Of a DNA stretch of 64,000 bases, positions 42,992 to 51,641 are shown piece after piece (position 1 is the first letter of the stretch; every line of letters begins with the position of its first letter). The notes under the pieces are model-generated. The model saw only the letters and a list, made by a program, of their open reading frames with translations, was not told the DNA's origin and searched no databases. The position numbers and the translations under genes are program-made. The DNA is from Herpetosiphon llansteffanensis. GTDB lineage: Bacteria; Chloroflexota; Chloroflexia; Chloroflexales; Herpetosiphonaceae. The DNA lies in the NCBI RefSeq assembly GCF_003205875.1, contig NZ_PUBZ01000082.1, forward strand, positions 1 through 64,000. Reading direction: 5' to 3'.

Positions 42992-44077
42992 ATGCAGATC
43001 GAATACCCGACCCTGCGCGTGAATCAACAACGCTTGCTCGATACTGCGCAACGAATGTACAAGCAAGCCCAAGCCAACAGTGAAATTAATGGCTTGAGCC
43101 AACCAGATTTTGCGCGTTGTTTATATTATTTGCGTAAACCGCAGGCCGCTGATTATTTGCGCCAAGTCGCGCAGAAACGGCCTAATTTGCTAAATTATGA
43201 AGCAGCGCGGATCAATTGGTATCGCCTAGCAGGCGATCAGGCAGCGATGCAAACCGTCTATCAGCAATTATTACACAAAGCAGCCAAAGCAGACCGCCGC
43301 GCGTATGCTGATTATCAAGTGCAAATCTTCCAAGCCCACTTTTGGCTCGCCAATGATCGCGAATGTATCCAGCTCTATCAACGCGAAGCCAGCCTGCAAG
43401 AATGGCCATTATTTGGTTTAATTGCCCAAATTGCTGAAGCCCGCTTAACTCGTAATCAGCAACGAGCCTTGGCAATGGCGCAGCGTTTCGCCCAAGAAAT
43501 CCGCACCGAATTACTTGAACCTTGGGACGATTGGATACTCAATTATTGGGATCTCTATGAAATTTGCTGTGGCTTGCTCGACCCGCCGCTCCAACTCGAT
43601 ACCGCCTTGCTTGCGCCAGCCAGCAACCCGAGCCAACGCTTGCTTGAGCTATGCCGTGCCGAACAGGTTGTTGCCGTTGAATGGGCAACTTACAATAATC
43701 AGGATGAGGGCGAAATTGGCTATCAAAGCTATACCCTCGCCGATGGCACAACCAAATCGTTTGGGGAAGGCTTTGTCAACCAAGAATTAGAGCGCTTGGT
43801 GTGGGACATCATGAATTTTGATTGGTTTCAAGCACTATCCCAATATCAACAATATGGAATTTACCGGCTTGATGTTGCCAAAGCTGTTGTCAATCATGTG
43901 GGCGAGATTTGGACGAGCTACGATTACGACGAAATGGAAGCCCAAGGCTGGCTTGATGAAAATTATGCCCTCACGCCGCATCCTACCGATCCTGACTTGT
44001 ATGTCATGTCTTTGCCTGAAGCACAACATCAAACCATTGATGTGACTTTTTGGCAGGGCGAACGGCGGAATTACTAG
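42992..44077 (+). CDS. Tandem paralogue 3
   Basis: The 361-residue protein starts MQIEYPTLRVNQQ; the start at 42992 was placed by alignment with the other members and by GTGGAG 8 nt upstream, although the frame stays open further upstream inside the previous gene. It is most like paralogue 4 (RCLYYLRKPQAADYLRQ, EWATYNNQDEGEIGY, NQELERLVWDIMNFDW). It retains the acidic C-terminal segment before the final GERRNY. Spacing to the next member is 17 bp, so they form one operon. Confidence 0.82.
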   Translation: MQIEYPTLRVNQQRLLDTAQRMYKQAQANSEINGLSQPDFARCLYYLRKPQAADYLRQVAQKRPNLLNYEAARINWYRLAGDQAAMQTVYQQLLHKAAKADRRAYADYQVQIFQAHFWLANDRECIQLYQREASLQEWPLFGLIAQIAEARLTRNQQRALAMAQRFAQEIRTELLEPWDDWILNYWDLYEICCGLLDPPLQLDTALLAPASNPSQRLLELCRAEQVVAVEWATYNNQDEGEIGYQSYTLADGTTKSFGEGFVNQELERLVWDIMNFDWFQALSQYQQYGIYRLDVAKAVVNHVGEIWTSYDYDEMEAQGWLDENYALTPHPTDPDLYVMSLPEAQHQTIDVTFWQGERRNY

Positions 44078-44094
44078 CTGTGAGTGGAGAAGCT

Positions 44095-45228
44095 ATGGAC
44101 TTAGAATACCCGAACCTGCGCTTGAATCAACAACGCTTGCACGAAATGGTGCAACAAATTTACAAAAATAACGAAACTCAACCGCAGGGTTCCTTCTATC
44201 AACTCCCCGAGTTAGCCCGCTGCCTGTATTATTTGCGTGATCCGCAGGCCGCTGACTATTTACGCCAAGCAGCTCAGAAACAAGCTCCAAGCATCATTTA
44301 TAAAACAGCAATGATCGATTATGAAGCAGAGCGGATCAATTGGTATCGTCTAGCAGGCGATCGGGCCACAATGCAAAGGCTCTATCTGCAATTATTATAC
44401 AAAGCAACCAAGGCCGACAATTCGGATTATGTCAGATATCAACCACAACTTTTCGCAGCTCACTTTTGGCTCGGCAACGATCGCGAATGTATCCAGCTCT
44501 ATCTACAAGATTCAAACCTGCAAGAATGGTCAATCTGTGGCTGGATCGCCCAAATTGCTGAAGCACGCTTAACCAATAACCCACAACTGGCCTTAGAAAT
44601 AGCGCGGCGCTGTGCGCGCGAAATCCGCGCCGAACGGGTTGAACCGTGGGATCATTGGGCAATGTATTGGGATTTGTACGAAATTTGCTGTGGATTACTC
44701 GACCCGCCGCTCAACATTGACCAACCGCTGGCTAGCGATGATCCGCTTGATAGCGACGGACGTATCGATTTGGCGCACCCTGCCGAACGCTTGATCGAGC
44801 TGTTGCAAGCAGAACAAATTACGAGCCTCGAATGGGCAATTTACAACAATCACGACGAGGCCGAAGTTGGCTATAGGCTCTATCGTTTAGCCGATGGAAC
44901 CAGCAAACCGCTCAGTGAAGGCTTTATCAACCAAGAATTAGAGCGCTTGGTATGGGATTTCATGAATTTTGATTGGGCCGGAGCATTGCCAGAATATCAA
45001 CCCCATGGCGTGTATCAGCTTGATATAGCCAACGCCATGGTCAATTATGTGGGCATGATCTGGAATGAATATGATTATGCAGAAGAGCAAGCCTACGAAA
45101 TTAACTCTTTGCTCTATCCGGTAACAGTCCACCCTGCGAACCCAGAATTGTATGTGATGTATCTGCCTGAGGATCAACACCAAGGAGTTGATGTGGCCTT
45201 TTGGCATGGCGAACAGCGAGGCTATTGA
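44095..45228 (+). CDS. Tandem paralogue 4
   Basis: The 377-residue protein is the longest member, with short insertions after QKQAPS and in the middle (ASDDPLDSDGRID). It keeps the family landmarks RCLYYLRDPQAADYLRQAA, EWAIYNNHDEAEVGY and NQELERLVWDFMNFDW. The start at 44095 has GTGGAGAAGCT upstream, the same junction as before paralogue 3. Its stop overlaps the start of the DUF6915-like gene as TGATG, so translation is coupled. Function unknown, but coupling links this family to that gene. Confidence 0.82.
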   Translation: MDLEYPNLRLNQQRLHEMVQQIYKNNETQPQGSFYQLPELARCLYYLRDPQAADYLRQAAQKQAPSIIYKTAMIDYEAERINWYRLAGDRATMQRLYLQLLYKATKADNSDYVRYQPQLFAAHFWLGNDRECIQLYLQDSNLQEWSICGWIAQIAEARLTNNPQLALEIARRCAREIRAERVEPWDHWAMYWDLYEICCGLLDPPLNIDQPLASDDPLDSDGRIDLAHPAERLIELLQAEQITSLEWAIYNNHDEAEVGYRLYRLADGTSKPLSEGFINQELERLVWDFMNFDWAGALPEYQPHGVYQLDIANAMVNYVGMIWNEYDYAEEQAYEINSLLYPVTVHPANPELYVMYLPEDQHQGVDVAFWHGEQRGY

Positions 45229-45893
45229 TGTCACATCCCTATTATCACGCTCGCAGCGCAGCCCAGCGCTGGGGCGGCATTTGGCAAGATTATTGGCCAA
45301 TTGAACATTGGTTTGATAGCAGCAAAAGCTATTGTATCGATCCGCGCCATCGCATGCTGTTGCATCAGCCCTATGGCATCGAATTATGTCTAGCAATCTT
45401 TGGTGACGTTTGGCAACGCCCATCCGATCAACAAACCGTCGCCACTGAGTTAATTGCCAACCAGCATATTCAAGAGGATTTTGCTGGCACAGTGCCAAGC
45501 CTTGAGCAATGGTTTGCCAGCACTACTACGCCAGCGTGGCTACGCCCGCGAGCTTCGATTACTGAAATTTGTATGCAACGTTTTGGCGGCCACGAAACCG
45601 ATTATGCCGACTTTGAAACGTGGTTTAATCGGCCAAGTCGTTATGGCGACGATCCCCACTATCAATTATTGGTGTTGAACACATTCGCAGCATTTTTGTG
45701 CGAGCAAACTTTAGGCGTGCTTTGGCAACGCCCATCGGATGCTAAGCCGTTTCCAACGCGGATTATTGCCGAAGCAATTATCAACCGCATATGTGGCGGC
45801 TATATTCCCGCACCGCTCGAAGTGCTCAAGTTCACGCCGGTTAAGCCATGGATGAGCCAAGGAGCTAAAGCCCTGTCACGCCAATTCGATTAA
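45228..45893 (+). CDS. Internally duplicated DUF6915-like protein
   Basis: The 221-residue protein starts MSHPYYHARSAAQRWGG, close to the start of DUF6915 proteins as I recall them (HPYHHALSSVRKWGG and a HxWFDxSK region). It has two related halves: QRWGG..DYWPIEHWFDSSK..IDPRH..WQRPSD and QRFGG..DYADFETWFNRPS..DDPHY..WQRPSD. Known family members are often a single copy near 110 residues, so this one looks doubled. Function unknown. It is the last gene of the four-paralogue operon, coupled by TGATG, and a strong terminator follows. Confidence 0.78.
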   Translation: MSHPYYHARSAAQRWGGIWQDYWPIEHWFDSSKSYCIDPRHRMLLHQPYGIELCLAIFGDVWQRPSDQQTVATELIANQHIQEDFAGTVPSLEQWFASTTTPAWLRPRASITEICMQRFGGHETDYADFETWFNRPSRYGDDPHYQLLVLNTFAAFLCEQTLGVLWQRPSDAKPFPTRIIAEAIINRICGGYIPAPLEVLKFTPVKPWMSQGAKALSRQFD

Positions 45894-45896
45894 AAT

Positions 45897-45941
45897 AATT
45901 GCTCACCCCAACCTTGCTCCGTGGGCGCGGGGTGAGCAATT
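45897..45941. terminator. Terminator between the paralogue operon and LysR gene
   Basis: AATTGCTCACCCC (45897-45909) pairs perfectly with GGGGTGAGCAATT (45929-45941) over 13 bp with a 19-nt loop. It lies between convergent genes and ends the operon. The T tract is short on either side. Confidence 0.82.
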
Positions 45942-45951
45942 ATCCAATTGA

Positions 45952-46836
45952 TTATTGCGCATAATGCTGGCTGACCCATTCGTGCAATACCTGATGCAGC
46001 GCCGCCGCCGCTGGCGAAGGTTGGCGTTGACTATGGCGAATCAGCCGCAAGGTGCGTTGCAAGCTGCCATCAGCAATCGTCAAGGCATGCAAGCCGATGC
46101 GCTGATCGATGGCTAATTGCGGGACAACCGCCACGCCCAAGCCTGCCGCCACCAAACTCACCACCGTATCCATCTCGCCGCCATCGAGCACAATCCGTGG
46201 CGCAAAGCCAGCCTGCTCGCAGAGTTGCAAGGTATAATTGCGCAGCTCGTAGCCCTGCGGAAATAGAATAAAGCCTTCATCGCGTAGCTCGCTGGCAACC
46301 ACACTCTGACGCTCGGCAAACCGATGCTGCTGGCTAACCGCCACGACTAGCGGCTCGCTCAGCAAGGTGGTCGATTCTACGCCATGCACAAGCGCTGAAA
46401 CAATCGCTAGATCAACCACGCCTGCATTGAGCAATTCGACCAACTCGCTAGCTCCAGCTTCGTGCAATTCGAGTTGAATGCCCTGATAGCGCCGATTGAA
46501 CGCGGCCAAGGCCTGCGGAATCAGCCGCGTGCCGACCGTTGGCGTAACCCCCAACGAAACATGACCAACCGTCAGATCAGCGCGGGCTTGTATGGCTTGG
46601 CGCGCTGCCTGAATTTCGGCCAAAACCCGTCGGGCATAGGGCAACAGCATATGGCCAGCATCGCTTAACTCAACCCCACGCCCAACCCGATCAAACAACT
46701 GCACCCCCACTTCCTGCTCCAACGCTTGCAGTGCTTTGCTCAACGAAGGCTGGGCAATATGCTGTTCGTGGGCAGCTTTGGTAACATTGCCCAAGCGTGC
46801 CACCGCTTCAAAATAGCGTAATTGACTAAATTCCAT
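45952..46836 (-). CDS. LysR-family transcriptional regulator
   Basis: The 294-residue protein has a LysR N-terminal helix-turn-helix (about 3-62, with LRYFEAVARLGNVTKAAHEQHIAQPSLSKALQALE) and a substrate-binding domain of two alpha/beta lobes (about 90-290). The start at 46836 was chosen because AGGAG precedes it. It is divergent from the flavoprotein gene, the classical arrangement for a LysR regulator that controls its neighbour. Inducer unknown, possibly a dicarboxylate if it controls that gene (inference). Confidence 0.92.
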   Translation of the reverse strand: MEFSQLRYFEAVARLGNVTKAAHEQHIAQPSLSKALQALEQEVGVQLFDRVGRGVELSDAGHMLLPYARRVLAEIQAARQAIQARADLTVGHVSLGVTPTVGTRLIPQALAAFNRRYQGIQLELHEAGASELVELLNAGVVDLAIVSALVHGVESTTLLSEPLVVAVSQQHRFAERQSVVASELRDEGFILFPQGYELRNYTLQLCEQAGFAPRIVLDGGEMDTVVSLVAAGLGVAVVPQLAIDQRIGLHALTIADGSLQRTLRLIRHSQRQPSPAAAALHQVLHEWVSQHYAQ

Positions 46837-46860
46837 CACCGCTCCTTGATTAATATTTGA

Positions 46861-46892
46861 TAGCCTCAGGCTATGATTTATAGAGCAATCAT
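46861..46892. promoter_or_regulatory. Inverted repeats in the LysR/flavoprotein divergent region
   Basis: TAGCC-TCA-GGCTA (46861-46873) and ATGATT-N8-AATCAT (46873-46892) are adjacent palindromes. The second fits the T-N11-A pattern of LysR binding sites. They lie 25-56 bp before the regulator start and upstream of the divergent gene. Confidence 0.55.
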
Positions 46893-47013
46893 ATCTTAGA
46901 CGTAGCGATTTGTTAACGGTAGAGTACCCAACAACAACTATATGCCTTGGCGCAATACGGGGCAATCGTTGATTGATTGCGCTAAGGCTTCATGCTACAC
47001 AATGAGGTATGCT

Positions 47014-48744
47014 ATGCGGCAGCGTTACACAAGCGATGTTTTGGTGATTGGCACAGGCGGGGCTGGTTTACGGGCAGCAATTGAGTTGCACGATCAAGGC
47101 TTGAAGGTTTTGTTGGTTGGTAAGCGGCCAAAAGCCGATGCCCACACGGTTTTGGCTGCTGGCGGCATCAATGCAGCCTTAGCGACGGTCGATCCTGAAG
47201 ATACATGGGCGATTCACGCCGCCGATACCTTGCAAGAGGGTCGCATGCTCGGCGACCCGCGCATGGTCGAATTGCTCTGTCAACAAGCGCCGCAGGTAAT
47301 TGCCGAATTAGAAGCCTGGGGCATGCCCTTCGCACGCACCAGCACTGGCCTGATCGATCAGCGCTATTTTGGCGCGCATCGCTATCGCCGTACTAGCTTT
47401 GTTGGCGATTACACCGGGCTTGAGATTATTAATGCCTTAATGCGCGAAGTTGAGCATCGCCAAATTCCGATTCTCGAACGAGCGTATATCAGCGATTTGC
47501 TGCACACTGGCAATCGGGTTAATGGTGCATATGGCTTTTGGCTGGCTGATCAACGCCAATTTGTGATTGAAAGCAACGCCGTCATTTTGGCGACTGGCGG
47601 CCATATTCATATTTACCAACGTTCCTCGTCGCGGCGACGCGAAAATACTGGCGATGGCATGGCCTTGGGTTTGCAGGTTGGCGCACATTTGGCCGATATG
47701 GAGTTGGTGCAATTTCACCCATCGGGCATGATTTTCCCGCACGAATTGGCAGGAACTTTGGTGACAGAAGCAGTGCGCGGCGAAGGTGGGCGATTGTACA
47801 ACCGCCATGGCGAACGGTTTATGCAGCGCTACGATGCTGAACGCATGGAATTATCGACCCGCGACCGCGTGGCCTTGGCCAATTACACTGAAATTATGGC
47901 CGGGCGTGGCAGTGAGCATGGCGGGGTTTGGCTCGATATTAGCCATATGCCAGCGAACTTAATTCGCGAACGCTTGCCACGCATGGTTGAGCAATTTCAA
48001 GCTGTGGGCGTTGATATTACTCGCGAGGCCATGCAAATTGCGCCAACCGCGCATTATTCGATGGGTGGCTTGAAAGTCGATCCATTCAGCCATGCGACCA
48101 ATGTAGCTGGCTTGTATGCTGCTGGCGAGGTAACCGCTGGCGTGCATGGAGCCAATCGCTTAGGCGGCAATAGTTTGGCCGAAATTTTGGTTTTTGGGCG
48201 GATTGCAGCTCAGCATGCTGCCGAGTATGTGCGCCAACATAGCGAGCAGCCAGTCCAAGCGGCGCAAATTGAGCAAGCAGCTGAACGCTTGGCATGGGCT
48301 AGCCAGCAAGCAGGCGATTTCCACCGCAGCCTGATCGATCAATTGCAGCAGGTGGTTTGGCACGGAGCAGGCGTGGTGCGCAACGAACAAACGATCGAAG
48401 CTAGTCTTGATCAACTGCATACGCTGCGCTCACAAGCCCAGCAACGTTCGCTTGGAGCAGCCGATTTGGCCGCCAGCTTAGATTTACAATCGATGTTGCT
48501 GACTGCCGAAGCCACAATGTTGGCAGCCTTGATGCGGCCAGAAAGCCGTGGCGCACATCAGCGTAGCGATTTTCCGGCAACTGATCCCTTGTGGCAACGC
48601 ACAATCGTCATCAAGCCTTATCGCGATCAAACCGAGCAGCTACGGCTTCAGCTGGATACAGAGTTAATTCCGACCGCTAGCGAAGCAGTGCAAGCAGCCT
48701 TCAGCCAGCAAGAATATAGTGTAGCTGGAAGGCTCGTTGAATAA
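47014..48744 (+). CDS. Succinate dehydrogenase/fumarate reductase-type flavoprotein
   Basis: The 576-residue protein has an FAD-binding fold (VLVIGTGGAGLRAA near 9-22), the SdhA/FrdA flavin segment HTVLAAGGINAAL, the substrate part VQFHPSGM with TEAVRGEGG, and the end pattern TAHYSMGGLKVD and HGANRLGGNSLAEILVFG. It could oxidise succinate or reduce fumarate; L-aspartate oxidase is less likely because of these motifs. No iron-sulfur or membrane subunit genes are nearby. Start at 47014 was chosen because GAGG lies 7 nt upstream. A divergent LysR gene lies on its left. Confidence 0.85.
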   Translation: MRQRYTSDVLVIGTGGAGLRAAIELHDQGLKVLLVGKRPKADAHTVLAAGGINAALATVDPEDTWAIHAADTLQEGRMLGDPRMVELLCQQAPQVIAELEAWGMPFARTSTGLIDQRYFGAHRYRRTSFVGDYTGLEIINALMREVEHRQIPILERAYISDLLHTGNRVNGAYGFWLADQRQFVIESNAVILATGGHIHIYQRSSSRRRENTGDGMALGLQVGAHLADMELVQFHPSGMIFPHELAGTLVTEAVRGEGGRLYNRHGERFMQRYDAERMELSTRDRVALANYTEIMAGRGSEHGGVWLDISHMPANLIRERLPRMVEQFQAVGVDITREAMQIAPTAHYSMGGLKVDPFSHATNVAGLYAAGEVTAGVHGANRLGGNSLAEILVFGRIAAQHAAEYVRQHSEQPVQAAQIEQAAERLAWASQQAGDFHRSLIDQLQQVVWHGAGVVRNEQTIEASLDQLHTLRSQAQQRSLGAADLAASLDLQSMLLTAEATMLAALMRPESRGAHQRSDFPATDPLWQRTIVIKPYRDQTEQLRLQLDTELIPTASEAVQAAFSQQEYSVAGRLVE

Positions 48745-48754
48745 CTATTTTTAA

Positions 48755-49225
48755 TCCACACAGGGATGAAATCGCGAAGAACACGAAGAGCGCGAAGTTT
48801 TTAGCCCCAGATTGCCACAGATTTGTAGGATTAGATTCTCTGTTCTTTGGCGGTTCATCCCTCATCCTTCATCCTTCTTCCTTCAGTTGCTCTGCGCCGC
48901 TGCGTTAAAGAATTGATCCACGAAGCGCACGAAGAGCACGAAGGACGGTCCGCTAGCCCATAGCCAATCGCCCATAGCCATACCTTCTCTGCGCTTCTGC
49001 GTTTCAGAAATCAAAAATCAGAACAAAGAGCATAGAGCATAGAACATAAGGCTATAAGCTACAGGCTTTCGGACATTGATTTGGAACCCACAGCATTAAA
49101 GCCAATAGCCAATAGCCAATAGCCAATAGCCAATTGGTAATCTGTGGCCAAAAAACTTAACCTTCGTGTCCTTCGTGGATCAACAACGTAGCCTTCGCGT
49201 TCTTCGCGGTTACTGCCCCCTGACC
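48755..49225. repeat. Modular intergenic repeat island 5
   Basis: Large gene-free stretch with GAAATCGCGAAGAACACGAAGAGCGCGAAG (48769-48799, in pieces), CCAGATTGCCACAGATT (48806-48822), CATCCCTCATCCTTCATCC (48855-48873), GCTCTGCGCCGCTGCGTT (48890-48907), CACGAAGCGCACGAAGAGCACG (48918-48940), GAGCATAGAGCATAGAACATA (49028-49048), four consecutive CCAATAG units (49100-49131), and CTTCGTGTCCTTCGTGGATC (49161-49180) then CTTCGCGTTCTTCGCGGTT (49192-49211). Confidence 0.85.
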
Positions 49226-49257
49226 CCTCGCAAAAACGTCTGCTTGCAAGCATCGTG

Positions 49258-49263
49258 TATAAT
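49258..49263 (+). promoter_or_regulatory. -10 box for the SPFH gene cluster
   Basis: A perfect TATAAT lies about 75 bp before the SPFH start, just after repeat island 5. No convincing -35 is seen. It may drive the cluster of four genes to 56362. Confidence 0.45.
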
Positions 49264-49336
49264 AGGCCGCAGTACTTGTTAATGGTTTTTTGAGCCTTGC
49301 TGCTGGCTTGCGGCTTAACTGCATGGGAGGCCAACG

Positions 49337-50641
49337 ATGAGCCGGTTATCGCCCTCTGTCCTCGTGATTATCCTGCTGGTAAGCTGTTTATTTATTTATA
49401 TCGGGCCAGCCCAATCGCAAGCAAATCAAGGTCTGGTTGGGATAATTCTGCTCCTAATTGTCCTAATTGGGCTTTTTTTGGCGTTTAGTCGTGGCTCGAT
49501 TGCCCAACGCGAATCGGCGCGGAATATGCTAGGCACCTTAACTGGCATTACGGCAGTTTCGTGTGCCGCTTTGCTTGGCCAACAAGCTTTGAATGGCAAT
49601 TTGTTGGGCTTGATGTGTGCTCCGGTGCTGCTTGCTGGCGTATATATGGTCTTTTTGGCCATGACTGCACGGATTGGCCAGCATGTTGAAGAAGGCGAAG
49701 TGTTGCTGATTCAACGCCGTATGGATCATCAACATATTATTCGCCCGCCTGGCTTGCATTCGCCAATTGTGCCCGCCCTCGAAGTTGGGGTCGCGGTAAT
49801 GCCAACCTACAATATTCAGACTGATGTTGAAGTTGATATGGTTGATACTGCGTCGTTGCATAAAGTCGATAAAATTATGGTCGATACGCAATCGCGAATT
49901 ATTCAGCGCTTTCCCGATGAGGGCGAAAGCATGGCCGTGGAAATGCGCTATGAAGGCTTTTTGAAACTACCCTACAACTATCCCAACCGTGACCATATTT
50001 TTAAAGAAATTGCCGACCGCCGCAATATCGATGTGATGCAAGTGCGTATGAGTGCCGATTTTTGGATCGAAGCGATTCAATCGCAATTACGTCGCGACGT
50101 TGAAGAAGATTTACGGGCAATTATCCACGATAGCACCTTTTATAACCCCGAAAAACGGAGTTATGGCAAGCTTACACCTGCTGATATTTCTGCACGGCGA
50201 GCTGAAATTGCTGCCCAATTAAAAAATCGCTTGCAAGAAAAAGTGCAGCAATGGGGCATCGAAGTGCTTGATATTGGCATTACCCAAGTTATCTTGAATG
50301 CTGATCGAATTAAGGCCTTTTATCGGGGCATTACCGCTGATCTCGAAATTCAAGCTGCCAATCGGCTATCGGAGCAAGAAATTAAGCGCACCATGGCAAT
50401 GGCTGACGCAGAAGCCTATCAACGCAAGAAATTGGCTGAAACAGATCTGGAAATTCAACGCCAACGCAACGAAATTGAAAATGCTTCTAGCTTGCAAATG
50501 CTGCAAGATTGGATGAATACAATCATCGCTGATAACCCAGAAATGAAACCAGATGATTTGAAACATTTGCTCACCTTGGCGCTCGATGAGCACGAAAAAC
50601 GCAAGGTCTACCGCGAACACAATCTGATTGACCAAGAATAA
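49337..50641 (+). CDS. SPFH/band 7-type membrane protein
   Basis: The 434-residue protein has about three or four membrane helices in the first 110 residues, then an SPFH-like beta region (GEVLLIQRRMDHQHI) and a long coiled-coil stretch (about 230-400, e.g. RLSEQEIKRTMAMADAEAYQRKKLAETD) as in stomatin/flotillin relatives that form membrane microdomain assemblies. It is the first of four same-strand genes with short gaps. A role as a scaffold for the signalling genes downstream is inference. Confidence 0.82.
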   Translation: MSRLSPSVLVIILLVSCLFIYIGPAQSQANQGLVGIILLLIVLIGLFLAFSRGSIAQRESARNMLGTLTGITAVSCAALLGQQALNGNLLGLMCAPVLLAGVYMVFLAMTARIGQHVEEGEVLLIQRRMDHQHIIRPPGLHSPIVPALEVGVAVMPTYNIQTDVEVDMVDTASLHKVDKIMVDTQSRIIQRFPDEGESMAVEMRYEGFLKLPYNYPNRDHIFKEIADRRNIDVMQVRMSADFWIEAIQSQLRRDVEEDLRAIIHDSTFYNPEKRSYGKLTPADISARRAEIAAQLKNRLQEKVQQWGIEVLDIGITQVILNADRIKAFYRGITADLEIQAANRLSEQEIKRTMAMADAEAYQRKKLAETDLEIQRQRNEIENASSLQMLQDWMNTIIADNPEMKPDDLKHLLTLALDEHEKRKVYREHNLIDQE

Positions 50642-50665
50642 TGCTATAACAGGGAGTTGGCTGGC

Positions 50666-51604
50666 ATGGAACATTTTGATACAGATTGGCGCGTGGTAGT
50701 CATTGGCGGGGCAGGGCTGGATATTAAAGGGCGCATGCTTGAGCCAATGCTTGAAAAAACTTCAAATCCAGGGCGCTTGACGATTAGTGTTGGGGGGGTG
50801 GCACGCAATATTGCCGAAAATATCGCCCGTTTGGGTGCGCATAGCTCGCTGATTGCCGCTGTGGGCAACGATGAATTTGGCCGCTTAATTATTCAGCAAA
50901 CGGAAGATGCTGGGGTCGATACCGATGCCATGATGATTTTGGAAGATCAGCATTCGGCAGCCTATTTGGCGCTGCTTGATCGTAATGGCTTGTTGTATAC
51001 GGCGCTTGATGATAGCCATTGTGCACGCGCCGTCACGCCAGAATATATTCAGGATAATATTCAGCTTTTGCGTTCTGCCGATGCGGTGTTTATTGATGCC
51101 AACTTGTCGCGCGCTACTGCCGATGTGATTTTGCAAATCTGTGCTGAGGAAGATATTCCGGTCTGCTTCGAGCCAGTGGCCTATGGCTTGGCGGGCCGCT
51201 ACCGCGATCGTTTGCGCGGCATGTATCTGATTACGCCCAACGAGCGTGAAGCCGAGGCATTAACAGGTTTACCAGTAACCTCGCCAGCAGAGGCGACCGC
51301 TGCGGCCAAAGAGTTGGTACGGCTTGGCGTGGAAATTGCGATCATCACGTTGGCACGCGAAGGCTTAGTCTATGCGACTGTCGATGGTCATGGCCATATT
51401 CCGACCTTGGTGCGCGATCTTGTCGATGCAACCGGCGCAGGCGATGCCTTGGCAGCGGCTGTCTTGTTTGGTCTAATGAACGAATTGCCCTTGGATGAGG
51501 CTGTGCGCTTGGGAGCCAGTGCCGCAGCCCTCACCGTTGCCTCGCCCGATACCGTGCGCCGCGACCTGAGCCTAGAGAGCTTGTACGCCCAGTTGTTAAT
51601 CTGA
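50666..51604 (+). CDS. PfkB-family sugar kinase, PsuK-like
   Basis: The 312-residue protein is a ribokinase/PfkB family member with GGVARNIAENIARLG near residue 42 and the ATP/anion-hole motif DATGAGDA near 258. Long stretches (GGVARNIAEN, YLALLDRNG, ITPNEREAEALTG) resemble pseudouridine kinase PsuK, which phosphorylates pseudouridine at O5; the assignment is by similarity remembered and the partner glycosidase PsuG is not adjacent. The start at 50666 follows AGGGAG. It lies between the SPFH gene and the receiver-GGDEF gene. Confidence 0.75.
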   Translation: MEHFDTDWRVVVIGGAGLDIKGRMLEPMLEKTSNPGRLTISVGGVARNIAENIARLGAHSSLIAAVGNDEFGRLIIQQTEDAGVDTDAMMILEDQHSAAYLALLDRNGLLYTALDDSHCARAVTPEYIQDNIQLLRSADAVFIDANLSRATADVILQICAEEDIPVCFEPVAYGLAGRYRDRLRGMYLITPNEREAEALTGLPVTSPAEATAAAKELVRLGVEIAIITLAREGLVYATVDGHGHIPTLVRDLVDATGAGDALAAAVLFGLMNELPLDEAVRLGASAAALTVASPDTVRRDLSLESLYAQLLI

Positions 51605-51641
51605 GCCTAGCATTTTTGCTAGGTGCTGCCTTGGGAACAGT

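Noticed and set aside
46942-47013. Upstream extension of the flavoprotein gene
   Set aside because: The extra 24 residues are not similar to the flavin-binding start, and the ribosome site GAGG fits the start at 47014.
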